Positions 9,184 through 19,039 of a DNA stretch of 64,000 nucleotides are shown piece by piece. Source of the DNA: Cellvibrionaceae bacterium 1162T.S.0a.05 (lineage in GTDB: Bacteria > Pseudomonadota > Gammaproteobacteria > Pseudomonadales > Cellvibrionaceae); NCBI GenBank assembly GCA_000964245.1, contig LANB01000001.1:2136392-2200391 (forward strand), read 5' to 3'. Position numbers and translations under genes: made by a program. Within the stretch, counting starts at the first letter, position 1. The number at the start of each line of letters is the position of its first letter. Below the pieces are notes generated by a model. The model saw only the letters and a list, made by a program, of their open reading frames with translations. It made no database searches and had not been told where the DNA came from.

Positions 9184-12100
9184 TTAGCGATTGGCACAGA
9201 AGCCGATAGAGGAATCTGTTTGACCGGCTTGAATCGTGCTGTTCCAACCAATGCCTGCGACGCTGAGCAAGTTACCGCTCTGGCTCCATTCGCCGTTCCA
9301 GAGGCTGCCAACGGTGCCATCTATGGACAGCTCCACAGACCAGGTGACCGCGCTGTTGCTGTTATTGGTTACCAACAGGTTCGCGCAGTAACCGCCTCCC
9401 CAGTCGTTATTGATATCAACTGAGGCGATGATATCGTTGGAGCCACCAGAAGAAGAGCTTGCACTGCTACTCGAGGAACTTGAGCTACTGCTGGAAGTGC
9501 TTGAACTGCTGCTTGAAGAACTGGCGCTGCTGCTCGACGTACTAGACGAATTCGAACTGCTGCTAGACGAGCTCGAACTACTACTGGATGAACTCGAACT
9601 GCTACTGGAAGAGCTGCTGGACGACCCGCAGTCACTGACAACACCCGCACCGCCATTTTGTTCACTTTCGCACAGTTCACGACCAATACAGGTTTGGTTG
9701 TTTTCCCAACCCCAACTATCGCTATTCTCGCAAAGTGGGCGTGGATCATCATTCCACCAAACGCATTGTTCGCTGCATTGACCACCCGAGCTGCTCGCTG
9801 AAGAACTGGCGGATGAGCTGCTGGACGAAGAACTACTGGATGAGGAGCTGCTGGAGGAAGAGGACGAACTTGAAGAAGAGCTTGAAGACGCGCTGCTGGA
9901 TGAACTTGAACCTCCCGAAGACGACGTGCTTGAAGACGTGCTGCTTGAAGATGATGAACTGGACGATGAGCTTGAAGAGCTGGATGTTCCCGGGTCTCCC
10001 GCCAGTGAATCAGCCATCAAAATACCACGCCCATTGGTACCGAGATAAACACGCCCGTACACCCTCGGGTCACCGGTCAAGGCTTCGCCCATATTGCCAA
10101 ATTGGTGGGCATCGTCATTAATGCGTACCCAACTTGCGCCAACATCATTTGAGCGGAAGACGCCGCGTATCCCCTCGACTTGTGCGACTAAATAAATCGA
10201 AGGGTAATTGCCGCCGCTTGGGCCTTTACCGAAACCAACATTATCGCCTTCGTCTACCAGTGGCATCTTCGTGAAGCTCACACCGCCATCATTGGAATGC
10301 CATAAACCGCTGCTGGTCACGGTGGGGTCGGTGTCATCTATATAACCGCCGGCTAACCAGATGTGCCCTTCGTGCCCGGGCACGGCTTTAAATTGCAGAT
10401 GCCCGGCGGAGGGCAAGCCACTGGCAACCGAAGCGGTAAAACTCGCGCCACCGTCGTTGGAGTAGTAAAACGTTCCGCCGCTGTAGGCGTAAAAGCGCGA
10501 AGGGTTCACGCGATCGGCTTCCACTTTTGCGTCTGCCGGTACGCCAGCCGAGGCTGTCCACGAGGAGCCATAAGTGCTGGAGTAATGTACGCTGGAACCA
10601 CCGGGGCTCCATAAAATGGTACCGCCATCTGCAGCTAGGGCGACAGTACCGCCAGTCTCGGGAGTGCCCGCATTGGAGGCCTGCCACCATGAACTGCCAG
10701 CAGACGTGGACACACCGATATACACGAAGTTATCCGGCACGTCGCCAACAGGGTGGCCGACCCGTACCATTATTGATGGGTCCAGCTCGGCGAAATCGAT
10801 ACTGGTGGTGGTGCCGTGGTTGGGGGCCTGATACATCAAATCCGGTGTCACACTCAGATCATCGTGTTTAAAGCCGCCGATATCGGCAAGCGCGGAAAAC
10901 AGCGGCGCACCGCTCGGTGGGCTGACAAGATCCTGAACCGCTGTCTCTTCGAGGCCTTTCACCATTGGGCGAATCGAAACCAGGCCGCCATTGTCCCAGT
11001 CCGTTAAATTATTGGAGCCATAAATTGTGGCGCCGGTGCCATACATAAAACGGTCGGAATTGAAGGGGTCAATTTCAACAGATTCATTCATCCAGCCCAA
11101 CTTCAGCGCTTCTTCCGGGGGTTGTGGATTGGAGCCGAAAGTGAGCCAGGGGGTTTCACTGATGTCCTGCTCATAGTGCTTGGTGCGTGAGGGGTAACCC
11201 GCCCATTCCCAGATCCGTTTCCAGTTGGCACCACTGTCAGTGGAGCGGAACAGGATCATATCGGGCCACCAGGAATTCACCGAGGCGACCATGATGGTTG
11301 AAGGGTTTTGACGGTCGATGGTCAAGCCGCCATAGCCGAAATACAGCTCACCGCTGGCAACGGTCATCGGCGTGATATCGGTCCACTCGCCGGAATGAAT
11401 GTCGTATTTCCAAACCTCACCCGCTTCGCCGTCATAGGGGCCGCCGGTATCACTTGTGGCGATATACAAGAGGCCGTTTTCATGGTCGAGCACGCCCTTG
11501 TGAGGAATGTAACCACTGGGCGCCCCCGGAATGGCCTGCCAGGTGGTGCCACCATCCAGGCTCTGATAGAGCGATTCATTCAAGTCAGCGACGCCGACGA
11601 AGATGCGATCCGAACCGTTACCAGGGCTGCCGGAGCTGGGGTCGAAGGTGACCCACACAACACCCTGAATTTTGTTCAGGTAGTCCCATTCATCGTTGGG
11701 GTCCTGAATGTAGGTGCCAGGGTTGGGGAAATTACTGACTGCATGCCAGGTGACGCCATAGTCGGTCGAGCGCCAAAGGCCTTCACCTAACTCCGCACCG
11801 AAATACAGTGTGCTGCTATCGTTCGGGTCAACGCGTAAACGTTCACCCATGCCTCGGCCGACCATGTTGCCGCCGATCTTGAAAGGCATTTCGGTTACCT
11901 GCCAGGTTTCACCGCGATCGCTGGAGCGGGCAATTGCACCGTTGTTGGGGTCCCAATCATTGGTGTACATGCCGAGCGCGGCATACACACGATCGGGGTC
12001 GAGAGGGTCGGTGGCAACACTGAGTACGCCGTTCCAGCCCCAGTTATCCCAGCCGACCCAATCCAGCATTGGGTCCCATTCCTGGTTGGCCTCGTCCCAG

Positions 12101-12321
12101 CGATAGGCCCCGCCTATGTCTGTACGCGCGTAAATCAGATTTGCTTCGCTTTGGTTAAAAATAATGCCGGGAACAAAGCCGCCGCCGTCGATGCGCACAT
12201 TTTCCCAGTGGTGAGCTTCCTCGGTAAGCGCCTGGCTACCGAGACTAAAGGCAAGTGTGAGACTCAGGCTCGCCTTGGCGAGGCGCTGAATCGGCTTGCG
12301 CAAACATGATGTCAAAGTCAT
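9184..12321 (-). CDS. Secreted GH74 xyloglucanase with CBM10 and CBM2 on poly-serine linkers
   Basis: A 1045-residue enzyme expected to cleave the beta-1,4-glucan backbone of xyloglucan outside the cell. It has a signal peptide (about 1-35) and a GH74 double seven-bladed propeller (about 36-775) with BNR-type repeats (SxDGGxTW). The two GH74 catalytic aspartates fall in YARTDIGGAYRW (D68) and SALADIGGF (D480). A long Ser linker (about 779-845) leads to a CBM10 (about 846-895, QCSEQCVWW, GWGWENN-like SWGWENNQTCIG). A second Ser linker (to about 960) leads to a CBM2 (about 965-1045, WGGGYCANLLVTN to GFCAN). aaggagt precedes the ATG. The neighbouring CE20-like esterase supports a xyloglucan role. 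Confidence 0.94.
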   Translation of the reverse strand: MTLTSCLRKPIQRLAKASLSLTLAFSLGSQALTEEAHHWENVRIDGGGFVPGIIFNQSEANLIYARTDIGGAYRWDEANQEWDPMLDWVGWDNWGWNGVLSVATDPLDPDRVYAALGMYTNDWDPNNGAIARSSDRGETWQVTEMPFKIGGNMVGRGMGERLRVDPNDSSTLYFGAELGEGLWRSTDYGVTWHAVSNFPNPGTYIQDPNDEWDYLNKIQGVVWVTFDPSSGSPGNGSDRIFVGVADLNESLYQSLDGGTTWQAIPGAPSGYIPHKGVLDHENGLLYIATSDTGGPYDGEAGEVWKYDIHSGEWTDITPMTVASGELYFGYGGLTIDRQNPSTIMVASVNSWWPDMILFRSTDSGANWKRIWEWAGYPSRTKHYEQDISETPWLTFGSNPQPPEEALKLGWMNESVEIDPFNSDRFMYGTGATIYGSNNLTDWDNGGLVSIRPMVKGLEETAVQDLVSPPSGAPLFSALADIGGFKHDDLSVTPDLMYQAPNHGTTTSIDFAELDPSIMVRVGHPVGDVPDNFVYIGVSTSAGSSWWQASNAGTPETGGTVALAADGGTILWSPGGSSVHYSSTYGSSWTASAGVPADAKVEADRVNPSRFYAYSGGTFYYSNDGGASFTASVASGLPSAGHLQFKAVPGHEGHIWLAGGYIDDTDPTVTSSGLWHSNDGGVSFTKMPLVDEGDNVGFGKGPSGGNYPSIYLVAQVEGIRGVFRSNDVGASWVRINDDAHQFGNMGEALTGDPRVYGRVYLGTNGRGILMADSLAGDPGTSSSSSSSSSSSSSSSTSSSTSSSGGSSSSSSASSSSSSSSSSSSSSSSSSSSSSSSSSASSSASSSGGQCSEQCVWWNDDPRPLCENSDSWGWENNQTCIGRELCESEQNGGAGVVSDCGSSSSSSSSSSSSSSSSSSSSSSSSNSSSTSSSSASSSSSSSSTSSSSSSSSSSSASSSSGGSNDIIASVDINNDWGGGYCANLLVTNNSNSAVTWSVELSIDGTVGSLWNGEWSQSGNLLSVAGIGWNSTIQAGQTDSSIGFCANR

Positions 12322-12544
12322 AAGTGACTCCTTATTTTTATCGTTTTATGGGTGAAAAATCCGACCCTGCCCGGCTTCTTATCCTGAAGGGGCGACAGCG
12401 GTTGAGCATGCGTGCTTCCCTGCCATCAATCGAAAGTTAAATGTGCAAAACCTATGTGCTGGATCGTCAGGACTGGATAAGATATTTAATATATAAAAAT
12501 ATTTGCATATTTAAAATTTCTCACAGCATGTTAGTGGAATGGTT

Positions 12545-12556
12545 TTGCATATGCAA
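12545..12556. promoter_or_regulatory. Palindrome ttgcatatgcaa upstream of the GH74 gene
   Basis: A perfect 12 bp palindrome about 220 bases upstream of the GH74 start, with a related half (tttgcatat) near 12505. It could be an operator for a carbohydrate-responsive regulator; no regulator is assigned. Confidence 0.3.
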
Positions 12557-12743
12557 GGCGAGTGGATTTCGGGAAAACTGTGGGTAATAGGCGCAAAAAA
12601 AGTGTATTCAATTTATAAAGAAATGAATCGTCAGTGTGTCGCTGATGTTTTTGTGAAAGCGAGAAAGTTAGAGCCAGCAGCTCGCGAGCTTAAAGAGGTC
12701 GGTTTGGTGTGTCGGCTATTCTGATTTTTCAGAATTTGAGGCA

Positions 12744-12767
12744 GACGCCTTACTCACGCAAGGCGTC
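12744..12767 (-). terminator. Hairpin after the acetylesterase gene
   Basis: Perfect 8 bp stem gacgcctt/aaggcgtc with an 8-base loop, 10 bases past the esterase stop. There is no immediate T-tract on the minus strand, so terminator function is uncertain. Confidence 0.45.
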
Positions 12768-12777
12768 GATTGTCTAA

Positions 12778-14706
12778 TTAAAATGTAAAGCGAAAAGGAT
12801 CTGCGGGCAGGCCAGTGCTATCTGTCAGGTTCGCAGTCTCCGGGTTGTCACGCCATGCATATCGGATGGCTACAGGTGTATCGACATCTTCACTCGTGGC
12901 TCGCAACGTTTTCCGTTTGAGCGTGACGTTTGCTGTATGCCACTGACCATCACTGCCCTGAAGTTCAACACCTTGAATATTTTCACCGTTACTTGCCTGG
13001 AGCTTGCCTTTTGCTTTAAAGCTCACGATGACGGTGCTCTTTTTCACCTTGGCTTTTTTGAAGAACGGGCTGTACGCGTGAATTCTTCTTTTTTTGTAAT
13101 CATTTTTCAAGGCGTGCAGAGCCAGACGATTTCCCACCGTCGTTTTGTCGCGAGGGTGAATATCGTCCGGGTCGCCAACGTCAATAATGACTGCTTGCCC
13201 AGTGCGCGGCAAACTCAGGGTAGCGCTTTGTGATTCGCGAATAATGGCCCAGGGCTCTTCGTTTTTGGCGCGGGTTCCGGAATTAAAGTTAGCGAGTTGT
13301 ACCCAGTAAAAGGGCAGACGGGATTGCTTCCATTTATTTCGCCAATCCTGAATCATCGCCGGAAATTGTTCACGATAATGTCTGGCCTGTTCTGCATTGT
13401 TTGCATTGGATTCACCCTGGTACCACAAAACCCCTTTAACAGGGATATGAAACAGTGGATGCAGCATTTTGTTGTAAAGGGCGGTTGGCGTATGGTTTTT
13501 ATTGGACGCAAGCGAGACGCTACCTTTGTCAACTTTAAATTTCCAGGTGCCCGCAAGCGAGATATCGACACCCTGGCCTTTTAAATAAAGCAGGTCGGCT
13601 TCCGAATAAATGCCTCCGCCACCACCGGTATCGAGGACACGAATGGCTAGCGAGTTTTTACCTTCTTTTAAATATTTAGCAGGGACAACATAGCGACGTA
13701 CACGGTTATAGATTTCCTCTTCGCCCACTTTGTTACCGTTGACATAAGTGATGTCGTGATCGTCGATGCGTGCGAGACCTAATTCAAGATCCTGTTCGGC
13801 TTGCGCTTTGTTCAGTTGAAAACTGCGGCGGTACCAGGCGACGCCATCAAGGCCAGGGAAGACAGTGTTTTCCCACAGCGCAGGGACTTCAATATCCATC
13901 CAGTCGCTTTCATTCAATTCCTGTGCTCGCCAATCGGCAGAGGCGTGTTCATAATTATCACTCAACGCGCCGGGCCACGCGCTGACTTTTGCGCGCACTT
14001 GTTCCGCAATTTCTTCTTCCTTGCCTTCCATTGCAGCGAGTTCTGCACGGTGTTTTTCAATGTCGAGATTTAACAGCGGGGCATCCATCCAGCTTTCGAT
14101 ATTGCTGCCGCCCCAGGTTGCGTTCAATAACCCAATAGGAACATCAACGTCTTCGCGAACACGTTTAGCAAAAAAATAACCGACCGCACTAAAAGCCCCA
14201 AGTGTTTCCGGGGAGGCTACTTGCCAGTTGCCGCCCTGTAATTTATCTGCAGGTTCACTTGCCCAGGATTGCGGTACTTTAAAGTGGCGAATTGCGGGGT
14301 CATTGATGTCGGCAATTTCTTTTTCTGCGCCGTCAGATGAGCGCAGTGGCCATTCCATATTACTTTGGCCGGACAGCACCCACACATCGCCAACCCAAAT
14401 ATCATCAAAGCTGAAGGTTTTATTGTCTCCTGCTATTTCCAGTCGATAAGGCCCACCCGCTTTACTTTTGGGAAAACTGACCTGCCATTTACCTTCGTCA
14501 TTCGCTTCCGTCGTTAGGTTCTTGCCGGTAAACGTTACACTGATTTTTTCACCGGCTTTTGCCCAACCCCAAATGGGAATGGGTTTATCGCGTTGAATTA
14601 CCATGTGTTCAGTAATGAGTTTGGGTAATTCCAGTGCGGATAGAAGGGGACTGCAAATGCCTAAAACTAAAATACAAAGCAGTCGTTGTGTTGACTTTCC
14701 TAACAT
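12778..14706 (-). CDS. Sialate-O-acetylesterase-type SGNH esterase, CE20-like
   Basis: A 642-residue exported esterase (signal peptide about 1-24). The SGNH/SASA catalytic parts are split. The first holds LSGQSNMEWP (nucleophile S115) and the last holds GDPDDIHP (D514, H517); WYQGESNANN (428-437) is a further conserved block. Between them, about 255-400, is an inserted jelly-roll domain like those of GH2 enzymes (WYRRSFQL, ARIDDHDITYVNG). This nested architecture is known from CE20 acetylesterases that deacetylate xyloglucan side chains. The adjacent GH74 gene supports that substrate, which remains an inference; acetylxylan or sialic acid are alternatives. gagg precedes the ATG. The upstream lldD stop is only 26 bases away, suggesting one transcript. 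Confidence 0.88.
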   Translation of the reverse strand: MLGKSTQRLLCILVLGICSPLLSALELPKLITEHMVIQRDKPIPIWGWAKAGEKISVTFTGKNLTTEANDEGKWQVSFPKSKAGGPYRLEIAGDNKTFSFDDIWVGDVWVLSGQSNMEWPLRSSDGAEKEIADINDPAIRHFKVPQSWASEPADKLQGGNWQVASPETLGAFSAVGYFFAKRVREDVDVPIGLLNATWGGSNIESWMDAPLLNLDIEKHRAELAAMEGKEEEIAEQVRAKVSAWPGALSDNYEHASADWRAQELNESDWMDIEVPALWENTVFPGLDGVAWYRRSFQLNKAQAEQDLELGLARIDDHDITYVNGNKVGEEEIYNRVRRYVVPAKYLKEGKNSLAIRVLDTGGGGGIYSEADLLYLKGQGVDISLAGTWKFKVDKGSVSLASNKNHTPTALYNKMLHPLFHIPVKGVLWYQGESNANNAEQARHYREQFPAMIQDWRNKWKQSRLPFYWVQLANFNSGTRAKNEEPWAIIRESQSATLSLPRTGQAVIIDVGDPDDIHPRDKTTVGNRLALHALKNDYKKRRIHAYSPFFKKAKVKKSTVIVSFKAKGKLQASNGENIQGVELQGSDGQWHTANVTLKRKTLRATSEDVDTPVAIRYAWRDNPETANLTDSTGLPADPFRFTF

Positions 14707-14731
14707 GGCTTGCCTCTATTTATTTTATTTT

Positions 14732-15880
14732 TTAATCATCAATGATCAATAGTTCGCGATTGAGATCCTTGAGTGTTGTGCAGCCCATCAAGGCCATCGT
14801 CACTTTGATTTCGTTTTCGAAAATATTTAACACCTCACGCACACCTTGTTGTTTGCGTGCGGCGAGTCCATATACCCAGGCGCGGCCGAGCAATACCGCT
14901 TTCGCGCCGAGACAAAGTGCTCGCACCACATCCAGGCCGGTGCGGACACCGCCGTCCATCAATACCGCCATATCGTCTCCAACAGCGTCTGCAATGGCAG
15001 GTAAGGCACGAATTGCAGATAGCGCGCCATCAAGCTGACGGCCACCGTGATTGGAAACCACCAGCCCGCTTGCTCCGGCAGCAAGTGCAGAGCGTGCATC
15101 GTCGGCTTCCAGGATGCCTTTAACAATTATGTCGCCAGACCAATTTTCGCGAATGAAGTCTAAATCTTTCCAGGTTACGGTCGGGTCGAAGTTGTCTTTC
15201 ATCCACTGCCAATAATCATCAATGCCCGCGCCTTTTCCGAGAATGTGAGCAATGTTGCCGAGGGTATGCGGGCGCCCCATGATGCCGACATCCCAGGCCC
15301 AGGCGGGTTTGATCATCGACTGTGTGATACGCGCAAATTGTCGACGCAACATGGACCCACCCGCGAGGCCTGAACGCACATCGCGATAGCGCGCAGAGGG
15401 CACTTGCATATCAACAGTGAGGATTAAGGTTTTACAGCCGAGATTTTCAGAACGTTGCAGCAACTCCTTGACCAGACCGCGATCCCGCGCGACGTAGAGT
15501 TGATACCAAAAGTCTGTCGACGTTGCCTGTTGTACTTCTTCCATTGAGCAGGTGCCAACTGTGGACAAACAAAAAGGAATGCCTTTTTCTTCGGCGACTT
15601 GCGCAGCGAGGCACTCACCGCGGCGCGCATTCAAACCTGCAATGCCAACTGGTGCGAGCACGAGAGGGAGGGAAATATCGCGGTGAAATAGTTGGCTGTT
15701 TAGCTTAATTTCGCTGACGTCTCGCAAAATACGTTGCTTCACTCGAAGCTTTTGCAAATCCCGGCGATTCGCACGCAATGTCACCTCATCAAAAGCGCCG
15801 CCGTCGATATATTCAAACAAAAATTTGGGAAGGCGGCGTTGCGCCAAAAGGCGATAGTCGTCAATATTTGCAGCAATCAC
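14732..15880 (-). CDS. lldD: FMN-dependent L-lactate dehydrogenase / alpha-hydroxy-acid oxidase
   Basis: A 382-residue TIM-barrel flavoenzyme of the LldD type, oxidising L-lactate to pyruvate with electrons passed to quinone at the inner membrane. Visible residues are Y24 (FEYIDGGAFDE), K254 (IIVKG), the catalytic H278 and substrate-binding R281 in SNHGGRQLD, and the FMN phosphate loop DGGVRTGLDV. The start is a GTG with a weak GAG-containing RBS. It lies 26 bases upstream of the acetylesterase and probably forms a two-gene operon with it, an unusual partner; a different 2-hydroxy acid substrate is possible. Confidence 0.9.
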   Translation of the reverse strand: MIAANIDDYRLLAQRRLPKFLFEYIDGGAFDEVTLRANRRDLQKLRVKQRILRDVSEIKLNSQLFHRDISLPLVLAPVGIAGLNARRGECLAAQVAEEKGIPFCLSTVGTCSMEEVQQATSTDFWYQLYVARDRGLVKELLQRSENLGCKTLILTVDMQVPSARYRDVRSGLAGGSMLRRQFARITQSMIKPAWAWDVGIMGRPHTLGNIAHILGKGAGIDDYWQWMKDNFDPTVTWKDLDFIRENWSGDIIVKGILEADDARSALAAGASGLVVSNHGGRQLDGALSAIRALPAIADAVGDDMAVLMDGGVRTGLDVVRALCLGAKAVLLGRAWVYGLAARKQQGVREVLNIFENEIKVTMALMGCTTLKDLNRELLIIDD

Positions 15881-16048
15881 GTGTGAGCACTCTATTCTTA
15901 TTTGGAGCGCAATTATTTCACATTAAAATTTCTCTTCCTAGCGAAGAAAAATACCCGTTTTTTTATAGGTGAAAATTAAGACTAAAGTTTAATTCGGGCA
16001 ACTACGCAGAGTAAAACGCAACGGGGCACCAACAGAGAGAAACTTGCC

Positions 16049-16831
16049 TCAGGCAACACTCCTGCGAGATAAATCCTCACGCGCTCTCATAATAGCCTGC
16101 TGACGGTTTTTAACACCCAGCTTGCGATAAATATTTTTTGTGTGTGAGTCAAAGGTGTTGCGCGATATTTTCAGCTTTCTTGACGCGTCTACAGCTGATA
16201 AACCCATTGCCAGACAATCGAGAACGTCGAGTTCGCGTGGTGTCAGCGAATGGCTGGGTGCAGGATTGTTGCGTTGTTGCAAGGTGCGCATTCGTTCAAG
16301 AAGGTAGGGTGTGATGAATGCCGTATTCGTTGCTTTATCGGGTGTCATGGAATGTGCCCGAGCAATGCACTTCAATAATCCGAAACTCCCGGAAGGATGT
16401 CGCCAGGGCCACACACAGGCGACGCTCCCACCGGGGTGCGAATTCTCTGCTGGTCGTATATGACAACAGCTGGAGTTCAGTCCCAGCTTGATAATCGGGT
16501 CGTTAAATGCGCTGTCTAAAAGGATGGCACTGCCCAATGAGTTGCTGTAGGTGTTTTGACTTCCCGGCAGAAAATGATTGACCTCTAGTACCCCTAAACC
16601 CACCTGGTGCGCGATGAGAATGTGGTAATCCTCGAAGCCATACGCGCCACTGAACTTTAACCAACGCTCCAGTAGTTGGTGAATATCTTGTGCAGAACTG
16701 AATGCCAGCGACCAGCTGTCAATGCTCATTACTTCTACTGGCTTGTGATCCGCGCTGTCCTTGCCTTTGAAAATATTAACGAAGTGTTGTGCGGGCAGGC
16801 TCCGCAAATCGATGATTTCGTTTTGGTACAT
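16049..16831 (-). CDS. LuxR-type transcriptional regulator (paralog 1)
   Basis: 260 residues. The C-terminal LuxR/FixJ HTH (LTPRELDVLDCLAMGLS, then HTKNIYRKLGVKNRQQAI) is preceded by a domain of about 190 residues whose PWRHPSGSFGLLKC segment resembles the last strands of an autoinducer-binding fold. No receiver domain is present. It is paralogous to the gene at 19198: the HTH tails are nearly identical, and GLNSS-C and PWRH-SGSFGLLKC are shared. No luxI is seen, so it may be a solo LuxR or sense another small molecule. A ggggga RBS precedes the ATG. Its target genes are unknown. Confidence 0.85.
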   Translation of the reverse strand: MYQNEIIDLRSLPAQHFVNIFKGKDSADHKPVEVMSIDSWSLAFSSAQDIHQLLERWLKFSGAYGFEDYHILIAHQVGLGVLEVNHFLPGSQNTYSNSLGSAILLDSAFNDPIIKLGLNSSCCHIRPAENSHPGGSVACVWPWRHPSGSFGLLKCIARAHSMTPDKATNTAFITPYLLERMRTLQQRNNPAPSHSLTPRELDVLDCLAMGLSAVDASRKLKISRNTFDSHTKNIYRKLGVKNRQQAIMRAREDLSRRSVA

Positions 16832-16973
16832 TTTTCCCCCTGAATATGGTTAACCGTTTCGCCTTAACCTGGACGAAAATTCCTGAGGAGTCTTGAGCGA
16901 GTGTGAGCGAACAAGGGGAAATACGCAATTTTGTACCTTTAAGGGGTTTTTTCACGGAAGGTGACGCTTTATT

Positions 16974-18980
16974 TTAACCCGATCCTGATTTTCGAAGGAT
17001 CTCGTTTTTTAATGCATCGTATTTCGTCTGGTGTTGGCTTAGCCAGTTATGTGTACTTCTTGCCCGCGCGTCTTCCAGCCGTTCGAGGGCAATGGATAAT
17101 TCGCCTTTTGCCAGGGCGATGTCGGCACCGAGGAAAATAACGCTGCTGCGGGTATCATTCCATTCACCTTTTCTGGAATGTTGATAGTGATATTCCGCTT
17201 TGTTCAGGTTGCCTTCCTTTAGAAAAATTCGTGTTGCGAGAGAATGGGTCCAGCATTTCAAGGTCGTATGTTCGGTATTGCTCAGCTGCTCAATAGCATA
17301 TTCAATACGCGCGATTGCGCTAACCTGATCACCGCGCAAAAAACTTAATTTCGCTCGGGCAGTATTGGCGGCATAGTAATTCGGTCGGTCTCCGATTTTT
17401 TCGTATTCACCGAGTAAGGATATGTACTCTTCTTCCAACCCTTGGTATTTCCCTAACTCCATTTTTATATCGGCGATTGCCGAGCGTGCGGTAAAAGTGC
17501 GACGTGTATTCAAGCCTTTAATCGCGTTGTCTTTAGCAAGCTCGAAGTAGGGCAAGGATTTATCTGGTTGTTCCAGAAATAGCCAGGTATAACCGATAAA
17601 TAACCACGAGCGCGCAGCGGTAGCGTAGTCGTTAATTTTCTCGGAAATTTTTAGGGAGCGTTCAAAGAAGTTTTGTGCTTCGCGATAAAGCCCCTTGTGT
17701 GAATGTGCGGCACCGAGGTTATTCAAGGTGTCCGCTAATTTTAACCAGGCTCCGCTCTCGTTCCAGTGTCGAATCAAGGTTTCGGAGAGGGCGATGGAAT
17801 CTTCGAGCCGCCCTTGATAAAGATAGAGATCCGCCTTCGCTTGCAAAACCTGGAAGTGGTGTTCACCACTGAAATTTTCATTTTCGAGGGCGGTAATCAG
17901 TGCTTCGGCATTTTTGTATTGGCCTTGTTTAATCCGAATTTGTGCAAGGTCGATACGCGCTTTAAAAAAACCCGGATCGCGTACCAGCGCCAATTCAAAA
18001 AATGTTGCGGCGGAGCTTAATTCGCCGGCGAGTTGGTCACTTTTGGCTATTGCATAATTGCGGCTGGCGATGGCATCCCGTGTAAAAGCAGGCTGTATTG
18101 CATCCTGATTCACCGCTTCACCGAATAGTGTCAGGGAGAGTTTGCTTAGCAGCCCCCTGGACGCGCCGAGAATATCGTCAGCCAGGAAATCGCCCTTTTG
18201 CACGACGGTATTTTCCGAAAACAGCACGTAGGAAAGCTGGGCCTTGCTGTCTTTTATCTGATATTGGCTGCTAACAACATGGGTGCAGGCTAATTTGCGA
18301 CAGAGTAATCGCGCATTATCAGAAGAAAAGGCATCGATATTATTGGGGTTAAAGCCAAGCGAGCGCAGTGCCTCAATGGTTTTAAAGGTTTCAACACTTT
18401 CTGCGCGCTGGTGGTACGTGAGGCGCTCTGAGAGAAGAGACATTAGACCAAAATTGACCCAGACATCCTGGGCATCGCGGCTGTAATTCTGTACCGGTAA
18501 GACCGCAATCCGCACCCCTTGCGATTCGGGGGCAACTTCGACATCACTGGATCTGTTAAAGAGCAGCACCAAAGTGAAGAGCGCCAGAGCGAATGTGATG
18601 GCGAGTGGCGAAAGCTTTCTCCAGTTCGCCGGTTGCGTTTCAGATTCGGTTTTTGTGGAGGGGGTGAGATCAAGGTTAAAGCGAAAGCCCTTGCCGTGTA
18701 TGGTTTTGAAATACTTCTGGCTCTTGCCGGTGTCTTTCAACAATTGCCGCACATCTGCGACGAGGCGGGACAAAGACCATTCCGTGACCACCGTGTTCGG
18801 CCATAGGGTTTGCATGATGTGCTGTTTGCTGACGGTGTTGGGGTAGTTTTCGATGAGCAAGCCGATAAGTGCAATGGCTTTCTCGTCTTCGGAAATGATT
18901 TCGTCCCCCTGCAAGAGCTGTTTGCTCTTGCGATCCAGCGTGAAACCGTCGAATTTTAATTTATCTGGATAGGCGTGCAT
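16974..18980 (-). CDS. ToxR/CadC-like winged-helix regulator with membrane segment, TolB-like domain and TPRs
   Basis: About 668 residues. An OmpR/ToxR winged-helix DNA-binding domain (about 1-105, ending TIHGKGFRF) is followed by one transmembrane helix (about 122-142, AITFALALFTLVLLF). A TolB/FlgO-like segment (IAVLPVQNYS, VWVNFGLMSLLSERL) and a long tetratricopeptide region (DTLNNLGAAHSHKGLYREAQNFFERSL and others) come next. It should be a one-component regulator binding DNA from the inner membrane with its TPR part in the periplasm. The ATG at 18980 starts just before the winged helix; longer in-frame starts (up to 19085) lack a clear RBS. It sits between two LuxR paralogs and is divergent from the second one. 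Confidence 0.85.
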   Translation of the reverse strand: MHAYPDKLKFDGFTLDRKSKQLLQGDEIISEDEKAIALIGLLIENYPNTVSKQHIMQTLWPNTVVTEWSLSRLVADVRQLLKDTGKSQKYFKTIHGKGFRFNLDLTPSTKTESETQPANWRKLSPLAITFALALFTLVLLFNRSSDVEVAPESQGVRIAVLPVQNYSRDAQDVWVNFGLMSLLSERLTYHQRAESVETFKTIEALRSLGFNPNNIDAFSSDNARLLCRKLACTHVVSSQYQIKDSKAQLSYVLFSENTVVQKGDFLADDILGASRGLLSKLSLTLFGEAVNQDAIQPAFTRDAIASRNYAIAKSDQLAGELSSAATFFELALVRDPGFFKARIDLAQIRIKQGQYKNAEALITALENENFSGEHHFQVLQAKADLYLYQGRLEDSIALSETLIRHWNESGAWLKLADTLNNLGAAHSHKGLYREAQNFFERSLKISEKINDYATAARSWLFIGYTWLFLEQPDKSLPYFELAKDNAIKGLNTRRTFTARSAIADIKMELGKYQGLEEEYISLLGEYEKIGDRPNYYAANTARAKLSFLRGDQVSAIARIEYAIEQLSNTEHTTLKCWTHSLATRIFLKEGNLNKAEYHYQHSRKGEWNDTRSSVIFLGADIALAKGELSIALERLEDARARSTHNWLSQHQTKYDALKNEILRKSGSG

Positions 18981-19039
18981 GTTTTTAGGGTTTCTTGTCG
19001 ACTTGTATTCAACTGACGATATTTTCAGGTTGAAAGCTC

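Larger units (their letters stand above)
12322..12777. other. Intergenic region upstream of the GH74 gene
   Basis: 456 bp. The stretch 12480-12530 is very AT-rich (attt-gcatat-ttaaa) and is a plausible promoter zone for GH74. A perfect palindrome ttgcatatgcaa lies at 12545-12556. The open frame at 12539-12724 has no RBS or recognisable product, and I do not call it a gene. Confidence 0.5.

Noticed and set aside
9410-9781. A Leu/Glu-rich plus-strand open frame
   Set aside because: It is the antisense reading of the poly-serine linker of the GH74 gene.
12539-12724. A 61-codon open frame in the gap upstream of the GH74 gene
   Set aside because: No RBS, no recognisable product, and it overlaps the probable GH74 control region.
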